A program made the position numbers and the translations under genes. A stretch of DNA of 64,000 bases from Yoonia vestfoldensis DSM 16212 (GTDB taxonomy: Bacteria; Pseudomonadota; Alphaproteobacteria; Rhodobacterales; Rhodobacteraceae): assembly GCF_000382265.1 (NCBI RefSeq), contig NZ_KB907973.1, positions 124,001-188,000 on the forward strand, in the 5' to 3' direction. Under the pieces are notes generated by a model. That model worked only from the letters and a program-made list of their open reading frames with translations, did not search any database and had not been told where the DNA came from. This document shows positions 47,812 to 58,066 of the stretch, one piece after another; positions within the stretch are counted from its first letter, which is position 1; each line of letters opens with the position of its first letter.

Positions 47812-48585
47812 TCAAAGTTGCGCGCGTGGATGGCGGCAGATCGTCACATCATGCAGCGCGATCCGGTTCATCGCCGGGTTTTGGAACATCAGATCGATCC
47901 ACGCCCGTTCCGCGCGCTGTGCATTCAATTGGGTATAGGCAAGATCGAATTCGACGACCGATTGCCCCTGTTCTTGCGGCAGGGTCAGCAGGATCTGTTC
48001 CGTGTTGGGGCCATTGCGCACATTCAGCCGCGCCAAGATGGTGATTTTCTGCTCGGCCACGACAGTGACCGCAAGGCGGATCAAGTGCTGCTTGTGCAGG
48101 CCCGCGCATGCCTCCGCGGGAAGATCGACCACGAGTGACAGATAAGACCCATCAAAATGAAAAACCTCCAGCTGCATTCCGAACGCCGAAAGATCAATAT
48201 CGCGTGTATTCCTGATCTGTCGCGCGGTGATTTCCGCACGGGGACAATCGTGAAAGATCGCGATCTCCTCGCCAAGCTTTGTCTTGTCCAGAACCGGCGC
48301 GCATCCAGGTCGATCAAGGCGCGCGCGCCAGGCCTCAGGCCGCCACGACCAATCGGTCCCGACGGGCCGTGGAAATGTGTCGGCCCCGATGCGCGGCAAC
48401 GTCAATCGATCATCGGCTTTATGGCAGAGCTCCTGCAAGGTCGATTTCAACTGACGTGCCTGATATCGCTGCGCGCGCAAGGCCGTCAGGTCGGTCGTAT
48501 CGGCAGAATGGGCAGCGGACCGCCACCGCGCCAGCGCACCTTTGTGAAATATCCGGCCCAGCAATCCTTGTGGTTTGATCGGCAT
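47812..48585 (-). CDS. DUF6478-like protein
   Basis: The 257-residue soluble protein has the pattern I recall from the Rhodobacteraceae DUF6478 family: LPRIGADTFPRPVGTDWSWRPE near the middle, then IFHDCPRAEITARQIRNTRD, FHFDGSYLSLVVDLPAEA and GPNTEQILLTLP. The function is unknown. The family assignment is by memory of the pattern. Confidence 0.7.
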   Translation of the reverse strand: MPIKPQGLLGRIFHKGALARWRSAAHSADTTDLTALRAQRYQARQLKSTLQELCHKADDRLTLPRIGADTFPRPVGTDWSWRPEAWRARLDRPGCAPVLDKTKLGEEIAIFHDCPRAEITARQIRNTRDIDLSAFGMQLEVFHFDGSYLSLVVDLPAEACAGLHKQHLIRLAVTVVAEQKITILARLNVRNGPNTEQILLTLPQEQGQSVVEFDLAYTQLNAQRAERAWIDLMFQNPAMNRIALHDVTICRHPRAQL

Positions 48586-48614
48586 CGGTTGGCTGTCCTT
48601 TCCGGCACGGCCGC

Positions 48615-49214
48615 CTATCGCGTGGTCTCGACAGCGGTCGATCCGGCAGACACGCCGCCCACCATTTGGTCCAGCAGCGCGGCACCCCGACCGGCGGACA
48701 AGGGCGCATCATCGAGGCCGCGCACCGACACCGTGACCAGCCTGTCGTCCACATCGGTGAAGGCCCGCCATTCGTCCTGGCCAAGCCCGTCCATCGGCGG
48801 CGCGCCGCTATCACGGAAGTGCACGACGACGCGTCCGCCGAAGGCTTGTGACGAGACGACTGAAACGGTCGCTCCGCTGCCACCCTTGCTGAGCAATCCC
48901 GCGCCCTGCGGGCTGATCAGGAAATCGCGCAGACTGGATTCCGCGCCGACGACCATGGCTGAATTGGCGTCCCCTGCCTGCACGGTGGCAACGCCAAGAA
49001 CCGCTGGAATCGGCGCTTCGGTTCCCAGGGTGACGCAAGGGGCGAATACCGCAAATCCGGCGCGCAACCTGCTGGACAAAGGGTCCGCGCAATAGCCGCG
49101 AGGCGGAGTCACGATCAGGTCACCGTCGCGCATCGCAACCGGCTGCGCCACCCCGACGGGATCGCATGCGGCAAGCGCCGCGATCCCGGTCAGGGCCAGT
49201 GCGTGCCTGAACAT
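48615..49214 (-). CDS. Putative lipoprotein
   Basis: The 199-residue protein has a lipoprotein signal peptide (MFRHALALTGIAALAACDPV, lipobox LAAC). The mature part has YCADPLSSRL and a C-terminal domain with DDRLVTVSVRG; no family was recognised. The ATG at 49214 is used, 4 bp after the ilvD stop, so cotranscription with ilvD is likely. Confidence 0.7.
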   Translation of the reverse strand: MFRHALALTGIAALAACDPVGVAQPVAMRDGDLIVTPPRGYCADPLSSRLRAGFAVFAPCVTLGTEAPIPAVLGVATVQAGDANSAMVVGAESSLRDFLISPQGAGLLSKGGSGATVSVVSSQAFGGRVVVHFRDSGAPPMDGLGQDEWRAFTDVDDRLVTVSVRGLDDAPLSAGRGAALLDQMVGGVSAGSTAVETTR

Positions 49215-49218
49215 GCCC

Positions 49219-50952
49219 TTAAAGGTCCATGTAGATATGCTTTTCGCCCTTGGCACCCGGATGGGTCAGCGCGCCCAGACGCGTCGATCCGACCAACTGC
49301 GCATATTTCCACAAGGCACCCGACGCATAGATCGTGTCGCGCGGGCCAGCCCAGTTCTTGCGCCGCTCTTCCAGTTCTTCATCGGTCAAAGCGACCGACA
49401 ATTCGCCGGTGCCCGCGTTCAGCGTGATCATGTCGCCGTCTTTCAACAGCGCGATGGGACCACCCTGCGCCGCCTCCGGCCCGACGTGGCCCACACAGAA
49501 CCCGCGTGTCGCCCCCGAAAACCGGCCATCCGTAATAAGTGCGACCTTCTTGCCCATGCCTTGGCCCGAAAGGGCGGCGGTGGTGGACAGCATTTCGCGC
49601 ATGCCGGGGCCGCCTCTGGGGCCTTCGTTGCGGATGACGATGACCTCACCTTCCTTGTATTGGCGCGCCTTCACGGCTTCGAACGCATCTTCTTCGCATT
49701 CGAACACGCGGGCAGGGCCGGCAAAGACCTGTTCTTCTTCGGACATGCCTGCGACCTTCACGATCGCGCCTTCGGGGGCAAGGTTGCCTTTCAGGCCGAC
49801 CACGCCGCCGGTCTTGGTGATCGGATTGGCGGCGGTATAGATCACACGGTTGTCCGCCTCGCCCTTGATCATGTCGAGCTCTTCACCGATCACGCGGCCA
49901 GAGGCGGTCATGCAATCCTCGTGGATCAGACCGGCCTTGCGCAGTTCTTTCAGCACGACAGGCACGCCGCCAGCTTCGTAAAGATCCTTGGCCACATATT
50001 TGCCGCCCGGTTTCAGATCGACGAAATAGGGCGTATCGCGGAAGATGTCGCAGACATCGCCGAGATCGAAATCAATCCCTGCCTCGGCGGCGATGGCGGG
50101 CAGGTGCAGACCGGCGTTCGTCGACCCGCCGGTGCAGGCCACGATGCGCGCCGCGTTTTCCAGCGATTTGCGCGTCACGATATCACGCGCGCGGATGTTC
50201 TTGGCGATCAGTTCCATCACCGCCTCGCCTGATGCGACACCGTATTGATCGCGCGATTCGTATGGCGCAGGCGCGCCGGATGAATTGAGCAGCGCCAGAC
50301 CGATCGCCTCGGACACGCAGGCCATGGTGTTGGCGGTGAATTGGCCACCGCAGGCACCCGCCGATGGACAAGCGACGCGTTCGAGGATTTCGAGTTCGGC
50401 ATCGGTCATGTTGCCTGCCTGATGCTTGCCCACGGCCTCGAACACGTCCTGCACGGTCACGTCCTGCCCGTTCAACCGGCCCGGCAGGATCGACCCGCCG
50501 TATATGAACACGGACGGCACGTTCAGCCGCACCATCGCCATCATCATGCCGGGCAGCGATTTGTCGCAGCCCGCAAGACCTACCAGCGCGTCATAGCAAT
50601 GGCCGCGCATCGTCAGTTCCACTGTATCGGCAATGGCTTCGCGCGAGGCGAGCGAGGACCGCATCCCTTCGTGCCCCATCGCGATCCCGTCGGTGACGGT
50701 GATCGTGGTGAATTCGCGCGGCGTGCCCTTGGCGTTCTTGACCCCGACCTTCACGGCCTGCGCCTGCCGGTTCAGGGTGATGTTGCAGGGGGCGGCCTCG
50801 TTCCAGCAGGTGGCGACACCGACCCAGGGCTGCGCGATTTCATGTTCGTCCAGACCCATCGCATAGAAATACGACCGGTGCGGCGCGCGCGACGGGCCTT
50901 CGGTCACATGGCGGCTGGGCAATCTGGATTTGTCGACACGGCTGCTAGGCAT
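49219..50952 (-). CDS. ilvD: Dihydroxy-acid dehydratase
   Basis: The 577-residue enzyme has its cluster and substrate motifs: [23 protein letters not shown] and [16 protein letters not shown]. It makes branched-chain keto acids for isoleucine and valine. GGGGAGAG precedes the ATG. An 8-bp inverted repeat (AATAACGG/CCGTTATT) lies upstream at 50989-51027. Confidence 0.95.
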   Translation of the reverse strand: MPSSRVDKSRLPSRHVTEGPSRAPHRSYFYAMGLDEHEIAQPWVGVATCWNEAAPCNITLNRQAQAVKVGVKNAKGTPREFTTITVTDGIAMGHEGMRSSLASREAIADTVELTMRGHCYDALVGLAGCDKSLPGMMMAMVRLNVPSVFIYGGSILPGRLNGQDVTVQDVFEAVGKHQAGNMTDAELEILERVACPSAGACGGQFTANTMACVSEAIGLALLNSSGAPAPYESRDQYGVASGEAVMELIAKNIRARDIVTRKSLENAARIVACTGGSTNAGLHLPAIAAEAGIDFDLGDVCDIFRDTPYFVDLKPGGKYVAKDLYEAGGVPVVLKELRKAGLIHEDCMTASGRVIGEELDMIKGEADNRVIYTAANPITKTGGVVGLKGNLAPEGAIVKVAGMSEEEQVFAGPARVFECEEDAFEAVKARQYKEGEVIVIRNEGPRGGPGMREMLSTTAALSGQGMGKKVALITDGRFSGATRGFCVGHVGPEAAQGGPIALLKDGDMITLNAGTGELSVALTDEELEERRKNWAGPRDTIYASGALWKYAQLVGSTRLGALTHPGAKGEKHIYMDL

Positions 50953-50988
50953 AACATCTCTCCCCGAAAAACTGTTGGCTCCGGTCTA

Positions 50989-51027
50989 AATAACGGGCGG
51001 GACTGACACAAGCGTGAAACCGTTATT
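50989..51027. promoter_or_regulatory. Inverted repeat between ilvD and the CPBP gene
   Basis: AATAACGG (50989-50996) and CCGTTATT (51020-51027) form an 8-bp inverted repeat with a 23-bp spacer in the divergent promoter region. It could be a regulator site; the owner is unknown. Confidence 0.3.
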
Positions 51028-51060
51028 GCAGGCTCGGCGGATGCCTGTCTAAACAGATGC

Positions 51061-51966
51061 ATGAGTGATCCTTACCGCGCCCATGCCCAGTTCATCCGCC
51101 CCGCATGGTCGGTGCGGGACGCGTGGCGCGTGGTCGCCATGATTTTTCTGGTCGACCTGGTTTTCAACTTCTCACCGGCAATCTTGGCGCTTTTGCTGTC
51201 CGGCGATGCGTTGGAGGCGTATTATCAAGGCACCACCGCCTTTGGCACGCTGGCGCAATTCTACAGTTTCGGGGTTGCCGGATTGGGGCTGGTCGGCTTG
51301 CTGCACCTCTTGCACCGCCGGGGGTTCTGGTCGCTGATCGGGGACCGCAGCGCGGCGTGGGACGATCTGAAACGTGTCTGTTGGGCGGTAGGGCTCGTAT
51401 TGCTTGTGGTCGAATTGCTGCCACCATGGGCACTGGATGGCGAAACCGTCGTGATGCGTGATCCGGGCACGTGGATGCTGCTACTACCGCTCGGCCTGCT
51501 CGCGTTACTGGTGCAGGTCGGCACCGAGGAGATGTTCTTTCGCGGTTATCTGCAACAGCAGATGGCCTGCCTCTCATCCTCGCGCTGGGCGTGGATGGTG
51601 TTCCCGTCGGTCCTGTTCGGCGTGGTCCATTTCTGGAACGGCTACGGCCCGGCCGACGGCCTGATCTGGGCGATCTGGGCAGCTTTGCTGGGAATGGCTT
51701 GCGCCGACCTGACGGCGCGGACCGGCAATCTGGGGGCGGCCATCGGGCTGCATCTGGCCAACAACGCCTTTGCGCTGCTGCTTTACGCGGTCGAGGATTG
51801 GCCGGCCTCGGGGCTTGCGCTGTTTCTTTATCCTTATGAAGATCCCACCGACTTTGATTACAGCCTGCCAACCCTGCTTGACCCGTGGATGATCCCCTAT
51901 GCGCTGACCATGGCCGGTTCGGTGCTGGTGATGTGGTTTGCCGCAAGGATCGCGATCAGGCGCTGA
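51061..51966 (+). CDS. CPBP family intramembrane glutamic endopeptidase
   Basis: The 301-residue membrane protein has about eight helices and the CPBP motifs: [12 protein letters not shown] (EExxxR), [11 protein letters not shown] and HLANNAF. It probably processes membrane peptides or acts as a prenyl-protein-like protease; the substrate is unknown. It is divergent from ilvD. Confidence 0.85.
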   Translation: MSDPYRAHAQFIRPAWSVRDAWRVVAMIFLVDLVFNFSPAILALLLSGDALEAYYQGTTAFGTLAQFYSFGVAGLGLVGLLHLLHRRGFWSLIGDRSAAWDDLKRVCWAVGLVLLVVELLPPWALDGETVVMRDPGTWMLLLPLGLLALLVQVGTEEMFFRGYLQQQMACLSSSRWAWMVFPSVLFGVVHFWNGYGPADGLIWAIWAALLGMACADLTARTGNLGAAIGLHLANNAFALLLYAVEDWPASGLALFLYPYEDPTDFDYSLPTLLDPWMIPYALTMAGSVLVMWFAARIAIRR

Positions 51967-52021
51967 TTGCATTTTCTGCCGCAGGGTCATATCTGACGGA
52001 GGACTAGAAAAAGGCCCGCAT

Positions 52022-52942
52022 ATGAACTGGATCACCAATTACGTTCGCCCGACGATCAATTCGTTGTTTTCGCGCCGCGAAGTGCCCGAAAACTTGTGGA
52101 CCAAGTGCCCCGAATGCGGAACCATGCTGTTCCACCGCGAACTGGCCGATAACCTGAACGTCTGCACCAACTGCGATCATCACATGGCGATCGGCGCGCG
52201 CGACAGGCTGCGGTCGCTGTTCGATGGCGGCGTCTTCGTCGAAGTCGCGGTCCCTGAACCCGTCACTGACCCGCTGCATTTCCGCGACCAGAAGAAATAC
52301 ACCGACCGGATCAAGGAAGCTCGCAAGAAGACCGGCGAAAAAGACGCGATGCTGGTGGCCGAGGGTGACATGGGCCGCACCGGTGTCGTCGTCGCGGTGC
52401 AGGACTTTTCCTTCATGGGCGGGTCGATGTCGATGTATGTCGGCAATGCCATTGTCGCAGCCGCCGAACGCGCGATTGCGCTGAAGCGCCCGCTGATCCT
52501 CTTCTCCGCCGCAGGTGGCGCGCGCATGCAGGAAGGCATCCTCGGCCTGATGCAGATGCCGCGCACCACCATCGCCGTGCAGATGCTGAAAGAGGCGGGT
52601 TTGCCTTATATCGTCGTGCTGACCCACCCGACGACGGGCGGCGTTACCGCGTCCTATGCGATGCTGGGCGATATCCAGATTGCGGAACCCAATGCGCTGA
52701 TCGGATTTGCCGGTGCGCGGGTGATCGAGCAGACCATCGGGGAAAAACTGCCCGAAGGGTTCCAGCGCGCAGAATATCTGCTGGATCACGGGATGCTGGA
52801 CCGGGTGACGAAACGCACCCACCTCAAGGATGAACTGGTCACCATCGTGCGCCTGCTGACCAAGCAGGCCCCGGCGGTCAAGGGCGACCTGCCCGCACCT
52901 GAACCTGTCCCCGCCCCCGAACCGGTGGAAGCCGAGAAGTGA
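52022..52942 (+). CDS. accD: Acetyl-CoA carboxylase carboxyltransferase subunit beta
   Basis: The 306-residue protein has the N-terminal zinc ribbon CPECGTMLF...CTNCDHHM and the carboxyltransferase domain with GGARMQEG and LTHPTTGGV. It forms malonyl-CoA with AccA. Its stop overlaps folC by GTGA. The C-terminal Pro/Glu tail is short. Confidence 0.96.
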   Translation: MNWITNYVRPTINSLFSRREVPENLWTKCPECGTMLFHRELADNLNVCTNCDHHMAIGARDRLRSLFDGGVFVEVAVPEPVTDPLHFRDQKKYTDRIKEARKKTGEKDAMLVAEGDMGRTGVVVAVQDFSFMGGSMSMYVGNAIVAAAERAIALKRPLILFSAAGGARMQEGILGLMQMPRTTIAVQMLKEAGLPYIVVLTHPTTGGVTASYAMLGDIQIAEPNALIGFAGARVIEQTIGEKLPEGFQRAEYLLDHGMLDRVTKRTHLKDELVTIVRLLTKQAPAVKGDLPAPEPVPAPEPVEAEK

Positions 52943-54213
52943 CACAAGCCTCTGACGTTATCCTGCAAAGGATGATGGCGCTGCACCCCAAGGTCATCGA
53001 CCTGACACTGGACCGCGTCTGGCGTTTGCTGGCGTCTGTGAGCGATCCGCAGGACCGGCTGCCGCCCGTCATCCATGTGGCGGGCACCAATGGCAAAGGG
53101 TCCACGCAGGCGATGATCCGCGCGGGGCTGGAACAGGGCGGCAGCGTGGTACATGCCTATACATCCCCCCATCTGGCGCGCTTTGATGAACGCATCAGGG
53201 TGGCGGGAGAGTTGATTTCAGAACCCGCGCTGAGCGACGTTTTGGACCGCTGCTATCAGGCCAACGGCACCGACCCGATCACCTATTTCGAGATCACGAC
53301 CGTCGCGGCCTTGGTGGCTTTCGTCGAAACCCCTGCCGATTACACCCTGCTCGAGGTCGGTTTGGGCGGACGGCTGGACGCGACCAATGTGATCGCAAAG
53401 CCTGCGCTGACGATCATCACGCCCGTGGACATGGATCACCAGCAATATCTGGGCAACACGCTGGCCGCCATCGCGGGTGAAAAGGCGGGGATCATCAAGC
53501 GCGGCGTGCCTTGCGTTGTTGGCCCGCAGCACCCCGAAAGCATGGATGTGATCGAGGCGGTGGCCGCGCGCAACGGCGCACCCCTGCTGGCCTACGGCCA
53601 ACACTGGCATGTCAGCACCGAACGCGACCGGCTGATCTATCAGGACGAACGTGGCTTGCTGGACCTGCCGCTGCCCAATCTGCCCGGCCCGCATCAGGTG
53701 ATGAACGCGGGTGCCGCAATCGCCGCACTGCGCCATTTGAGCAAGGATGAGGCCGCTTGCGAGGCCGCCGTCACCCGCGCCTATTGGCCCGCACGGATGG
53801 AAAAGCTGACGCGCGGTGCGCTGGTCGATCTGGCTGCCCCTGCGGAACTCTGGCTCGACGGGGGGCATAACCCGGCCGCTGGCGTGGCCCTTGCCGCGAC
53901 CTTGCGCGCGCAATCACCGCGCCCCACGCATCTGATCTGCGGGATGCTGAACACCAAGGATATCGCGGGCTATCTGCGCCCCTTGGCGGGGATCGCCCAA
54001 AGCCTGACCGCCGTGTCGATCCCCGGCGAGGCGAATACGATCCCCGCCGAAGAGACAGCGCGCTTTGCGGCTGACGTGGGCCTGCCTGCCACCACCGCCG
54101 GCAGCGTGCAGGATGCGATCACCGCGATCCGCACCAGCCATCCGCAGGCGCGCATCCTGATCTGCGGGTCACTCTATCTGGCGGGCCATGTCATCCGGGA
54201 GAACAGCCAATGA
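52939..54213 (+). CDS. folC: Bifunctional folylpolyglutamate/dihydrofolate synthase
   Basis: The 424-residue Mur-ligase-like enzyme has the ATP loop [21 protein letters not shown], an HPESMD segment and [13 protein letters not shown]. It starts at a GTG that overlaps accD (GTGA). It adds glutamate to folates. Confidence 0.94.
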   Translation: MTQASDVILQRMMALHPKVIDLTLDRVWRLLASVSDPQDRLPPVIHVAGTNGKGSTQAMIRAGLEQGGSVVHAYTSPHLARFDERIRVAGELISEPALSDVLDRCYQANGTDPITYFEITTVAALVAFVETPADYTLLEVGLGGRLDATNVIAKPALTIITPVDMDHQQYLGNTLAAIAGEKAGIIKRGVPCVVGPQHPESMDVIEAVAARNGAPLLAYGQHWHVSTERDRLIYQDERGLLDLPLPNLPGPHQVMNAGAAIAALRHLSKDEAACEAAVTRAYWPARMEKLTRGALVDLAAPAELWLDGGHNPAAGVALAATLRAQSPRPTHLICGMLNTKDIAGYLRPLAGIAQSLTAVSIPGEANTIPAEETARFAADVGLPATTAGSVQDAITAIRTSHPQARILICGSLYLAGHVIRENSQ

Positions 54214-54716
54214 TCGCAAGATTTGCCGCCGCTCTGGCGCTGATCGGCACGCAGGCGCAGGCCGTCGATTTCTATTTTTGCTGGGACGGGGCCAATGGCT
54301 ATACCATGACCGGCCAGATGACCGTGAACCCCGCCGCCCTGTCGCAGCCATTGGTCACGGAAAACGACGTGACCGAATTCCGCATCGCGGGCTATCTGGA
54401 TGGCACGCTGATCGGCAAATGGGACATGCAGACGCGCGAGGCCGACGACACGTGGCAGTTGCATTTCGACCCCACGCGCGGGGCCTTTCTGACACCCGGC
54501 GAACTGGGGCTGGGGGTCAGCCAGGCCTGGAACGCAAACGGCAACGCCGATGATTGCGGCAATCCGGGCTTTGGGTTCAACCTTGGCAATTACGCGCAGG
54601 ATTTCTGCCTCAACGGTGTCTGGGTCGAGGACAGCGGGATGCCCCCCGAAACCCCGTTTCTGGTCAGCCCCACCCCTGTCAGTCCCATCTGCGAAGTCTA
54701 CGCGCCAACCAGCTAA
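54210..54716 (+). CDS. Exported protein of unknown function
   Basis: The 168-residue protein has a signal peptide (LIGTQAQA cleavage) and a mature domain with FCWDGANGYTMTGQM and paired cysteines (DDCGNP, FCLNGVW, PICEVY), suggesting disulfides in the periplasm. The start overlaps folC by ATGA. The function is unknown. Confidence 0.7.
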   Translation: MIARFAAALALIGTQAQAVDFYFCWDGANGYTMTGQMTVNPAALSQPLVTENDVTEFRIAGYLDGTLIGKWDMQTREADDTWQLHFDPTRGAFLTPGELGLGVSQAWNANGNADDCGNPGFGFNLGNYAQDFCLNGVWVEDSGMPPETPFLVSPTPVSPICEVYAPTS

Positions 54717-54967
54717 AAACGAATCAGTCACTTGACGGCGAATCACTTGATCGCTTAGGGTCGTTCCAACGAGAGGTGCCGTAAAAACAGGCGCTACCGG
54801 GCAGTGGGGCGGGACGAGAAGACAGGCTTTCGGGCCTGTCTGCTTGTGCGCAAAGCCTACGATGCGGCGGCGATCCGCAGCATATCGCCAGTCCTGCTGC
54901 ACTGCATTTGCAAGACGCCCGTTCACCCGTTAGCGTAAAGCCACAATCCCGAAAGGCAGGCTTTATC
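54717..54967. other. Intergenic region with hairpin, possible small RNA
   Basis: The 251-bp gap holds a perfect 8-bp hairpin AGACAGGC-tttcgg-GCCTGTCT (54820-54841) with a UUCG-like loop, and a TTGACG 87 bp upstream that could be a -35 box. No U-run follows the hairpin. No gene was seen; a small RNA is possible. Confidence 0.35.
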
Positions 54968-56662
54968 GTGCTGAGAAATACTCTGACCGCTGGTGTGATC
55001 GTTGCGACCGTTTTTTCGGCAGCGCCTGCCGTGGCGCAGGTGGATATGGGTGCCTATCTGGCGGGACGTCAGGCCGCGACCGACAATGATTTCGCTGGTG
55101 GCGCGCTGTACTTCGGTCAGGCGCTCGAGGCTGATCCGGGAAATCCGTTGTTGCTGGACAGCGCGCTTGCGTCGTTGGTGGCGTTGGGCGAATTCGACAA
55201 GGCCGAGATTTTGGCGCGCGAGATGGTGCGGCTTGAACGGACAAGCCAGATCGCTGATCTGACGATCAACGTCGTCGATGCGTCAACAGGCAATTGGGAC
55301 GGCATATTCGAGGCGCTGGAAGGTGGCCGGTCGATCGGCCCCTTGATCGACGGGCTGACACAGGCCTGGGCACATATGGGCAACGGCAATATCCGCCGGG
55401 CGCTGGGGCAGTTCGATCAGGTGATCGAAACCGAGGGGATGGAAGTTTACGGGGTAACGCACAAGGCCTATGCGCTTGCCTCTGTCGGTAATTTTGAAGA
55501 GGCAGAGGCGCTGTTTTCCACCCGTGGAACGGACATGGAATACAGCCGTCAAAGCGCCATCGCCCGGATCGAGATTCTCAGCCAGCTCGGCCGGAATGCA
55601 GATGCGCTCGCGATCCTGCAAGCGATCTTCGGCGCGCGGCTCGATCCGGCTGTGGCCGATCTGCGCGACGCGCTGGAGGCGGGTGAAACGCTGCCTTATT
55701 CAGCGGTGCAAACCCCCCGTGCGGGCATGGCCGACATGTATCTGACGGTTGCGGTGCTGGTGCAGTCAGATGCCCCTGATACCTATACCTTGCTGTTCGC
55801 GCGCGCCGCGACCTACCTTGCACCGGAAAACACCCCCGCCGTCCTTATGTCAGCCGCCTTGCTGGAAAGGCTTGGCCAATATGATCTGGCCAATACCGCA
55901 TACGCCGGGATCGCCCGCGACGATCCATCGTTCTCGTCTGCCGAGATCGGCCGTGCCGAGGTTCTGCGTGCAGCCGGAAAACGCGACGCTGCGATCGAGG
56001 TGCTGGAGGCCTTGTCGCGCAGTTACCCCGATCTGCCGCAGGTCTTTGCCGGCAAAGGCGACGTCCTGCGCGAGGCGAACCGGCTGAACGATGCCAAGAC
56101 AGCCTATACGCGCGCCTTGTCGCTTTATGACGACACGGCACCCGCGAAATGGATCGTGTATTACACGCGCGGCATCACCAATCACCAGCTTGATCTGTGG
56201 CCCGAGGCAGAGGCTGATTTCCGTGCGGCGCTGGCGCTGGCACCGGACAATCCGCAGGTGTTGAATTATTTGGGCTATTCGCTGGTCGAGCGCGGGGAAA
56301 AGCTGGACGAGGCGCTTGCGATGATCGAAACGGCCGTTGCTGCCATGCCCGACAACGGCGCCATCGTCGATTCGTTGGGGTGGGTGCTGTTCCGGCTTGG
56401 CCAATACGAAGAGGCGGTCGCGGTTCTCGAACGGGCCGTCACACTGGAAGCTGTCGATCCGGTGATCAACGACCATCTGGGCGATGCTTTTTGGGCGGTC
56501 GGGCGCACCACCGAGGCGCGGTTCCAATGGCAGCGGGCTTTGTCATTTGGTCCTGAAGATGTCGACGCGCAGCGCATTCGCGACAAACTGGATCGTGGTC
56601 TTGATCTTGTGCTGATCTCCGAAGGCGAAGAACCGATCCGGTTGGCCCGTGGCAACGATTAA
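54968..56662 (+). CDS. Tetratricopeptide-repeat protein, exported
   Basis: The 564-residue protein has a signal peptide (SAAPAVAQ cleavage) and several TPR-like repeats, for instance ALALAPDNPQVLNYLGYSLV and AVTLEAVDPVINDHLGDAFW near the C-terminus. The GTG at 54968 is used because a start at 54908 does not give a good signal peptide. It may organise an envelope complex; the last 14 bp overlap ispE. Confidence 0.85.
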   Translation: MLRNTLTAGVIVATVFSAAPAVAQVDMGAYLAGRQAATDNDFAGGALYFGQALEADPGNPLLLDSALASLVALGEFDKAEILAREMVRLERTSQIADLTINVVDASTGNWDGIFEALEGGRSIGPLIDGLTQAWAHMGNGNIRRALGQFDQVIETEGMEVYGVTHKAYALASVGNFEEAEALFSTRGTDMEYSRQSAIARIEILSQLGRNADALAILQAIFGARLDPAVADLRDALEAGETLPYSAVQTPRAGMADMYLTVAVLVQSDAPDTYTLLFARAATYLAPENTPAVLMSAALLERLGQYDLANTAYAGIARDDPSFSSAEIGRAEVLRAAGKRDAAIEVLEALSRSYPDLPQVFAGKGDVLREANRLNDAKTAYTRALSLYDDTAPAKWIVYYTRGITNHQLDLWPEAEADFRAALALAPDNPQVLNYLGYSLVERGEKLDEALAMIETAVAAMPDNGAIVDSLGWVLFRLGQYEEAVAVLERAVTLEAVDPVINDHLGDAFWAVGRTTEARFQWQRALSFGPEDVDAQRIRDKLDRGLDLVLISEGEEPIRLARGND

Positions 56663-57515
56663 GGCCACAGCCCCGGCCAAGGTCAACCTGACCTTGCATG
56701 TCACCGGCCGTCGCGACGACGGCTACCACCTGCTGGATAGTCTGGTGGTCTTTGCAGGTGTCTGCGACCAATTGAGCGCCACCAGTTCCCCCGACATGCG
56801 GATCAGCGTCAGCGGCCCGTTTTCGCCCGGTGTGCCGACCGACGACAGCAACCTGATGATGCGCGCGGCGACCGCGCTGCAACAGGCGCGCGGTGTCGAA
56901 ATGGGTGCCGCACTGACGCTGGAGAAACACCTGCCGCATGCGGCGGGCATCGGCAGCGGGTCGTCGGATGCGGCGCTGACCTTGGCGATGCTGGCAGAGC
57001 TCTGGGGCGTGCCGCCTTTGCCCGCCGATTCGCCCGAGGTGGTCGCCTTGGGTGCCGACGTCCCAGTCTGCCTGCAAGCGCCCGCACCCACGCGGATGAC
57101 GGGCATCGGCGAAACACTGTCGGATGTGCCGCGCCTGCCGGATTGCGCGCTGGTGCTGGTCCGCCCGCCTGTCGAGGTGCCGACGTTGGCTGTTTTCCAG
57201 GCTTTGACCACCCGCGATGGCAGCGGCATGGATGATCTGCCGCAGGGGATGGATTACGACGGTTTCGCGCAATGGCTGGCCGCACAGCGCAACGATCTGC
57301 AAGCCCCCGCCGAGAGCATCGCGCCGGATATCGCCGAGGCGATTGCAGCATTACGCGCTTTGCCGGTCGTCAGCTATGCGGGCATGTCGGGGTCGGGTGC
57401 CACGTGTTACGGGCTGGTCAAGGACATGGCCACCGCCCGTCAGGTCGCGCGCCGGATGCAGGTTGCGCATATGAACTGGTGGGTGGCCCCTGCGGCGGTG
57501 CTTCAGCCCGCCTGA
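56649..57515 (+). CDS. ispE: 4-diphosphocytidyl-2-C-methyl-D-erythritol kinase
   Basis: The 288-residue GHMP kinase has APAKVNLTLHVTGRRDDGYH at the N-terminus, the ATP loop PHAAGIGSGSSDAA and a C-terminal GMSGSGATCYG. It is the fourth step of the MEP isoprenoid pathway. A GTG start overlaps the TPR gene by 14 bp. Its end overlaps rsmD convergently by 13 bp. Confidence 0.94.
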   Translation: MATIKATAPAKVNLTLHVTGRRDDGYHLLDSLVVFAGVCDQLSATSSPDMRISVSGPFSPGVPTDDSNLMMRAATALQQARGVEMGAALTLEKHLPHAAGIGSGSSDAALTLAMLAELWGVPPLPADSPEVVALGADVPVCLQAPAPTRMTGIGETLSDVPRLPDCALVLVRPPVEVPTLAVFQALTTRDGSGMDDLPQGMDYDGFAQWLAAQRNDLQAPAESIAPDIAEAIAALRALPVVSYAGMSGSGATCYGLVKDMATARQVARRMQVAHMNWWVAPAAVLQPA

Positions 57516-58066
57516 TCGCGGCGCATCAGCGTCACGAATGTATCGCCGTAGCGGCGCTGATCCTCGACGGTGAAGCCTTTGGGGGCGACTTGCCCGCGCC
57601 CTTCTTCCCAGACGATCACCGCACCCGGCGCGATCCAGCCTTGCCGCAAGGCCGCGTCAAGTGCGGCATGCCCCAGCGCCAGACCGTAAGGCGGGTCAAG
57701 GAACACCAGATTGCAAGGCTGGCCCGCGGGGATCGCGACGGCGCTCGTCGGGATCAGCCGCGTGTCCCGCTCGCGCCGGAGTTTGACGATATTGGCGCGG
57801 ATCAGCGCCTGCGCCGCGCGCCCGTTATCGACGAATGTCGCGTGGACCGCGCCGCGCGACAAAGCCTCCAGCCCCAAGGCCCCGGTGCCTGCGAACAGGT
57901 CCAGCACCCGCGCGCCGCGCACGGCATCGCCGAACCGCCCGCCTTGCAACACGTTGAACAGGCTTTCGCGCACGCGGTCGCTGGTCGGGCGCAGATGGGC
58001 TGCGTCGTCGCCGATGCCGACATCCGTCAGATGGGTGCCGCGATGGGTGCCTGCGATGATCCTCAT
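57503..58066 (-). CDS. rsmD: 16S rRNA (guanine(966)-N2)-methyltransferase
   Basis: The 187-residue SAM methyltransferase has RPTSDRVRESLFNVL, motif I VLDLFAGTGALGLEALSRGA and NLVFLDPPYG. It methylates 16S rRNA. The ATG overlaps the flavoprotein stop by 4 bp (ATGA). Confidence 0.94.
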   Translation of the reverse strand: MRIIAGTHRGTHLTDVGIGDDAAHLRPTSDRVRESLFNVLQGGRFGDAVRGARVLDLFAGTGALGLEALSRGAVHATFVDNGRAAQALIRANIVKLRRERDTRLIPTSAVAIPAGQPCNLVFLDPPYGLALGHAALDAALRQGWIAPGAVIVWEEGRGQVAPKGFTVEDQRRYGDTFVTLMRRDQAG

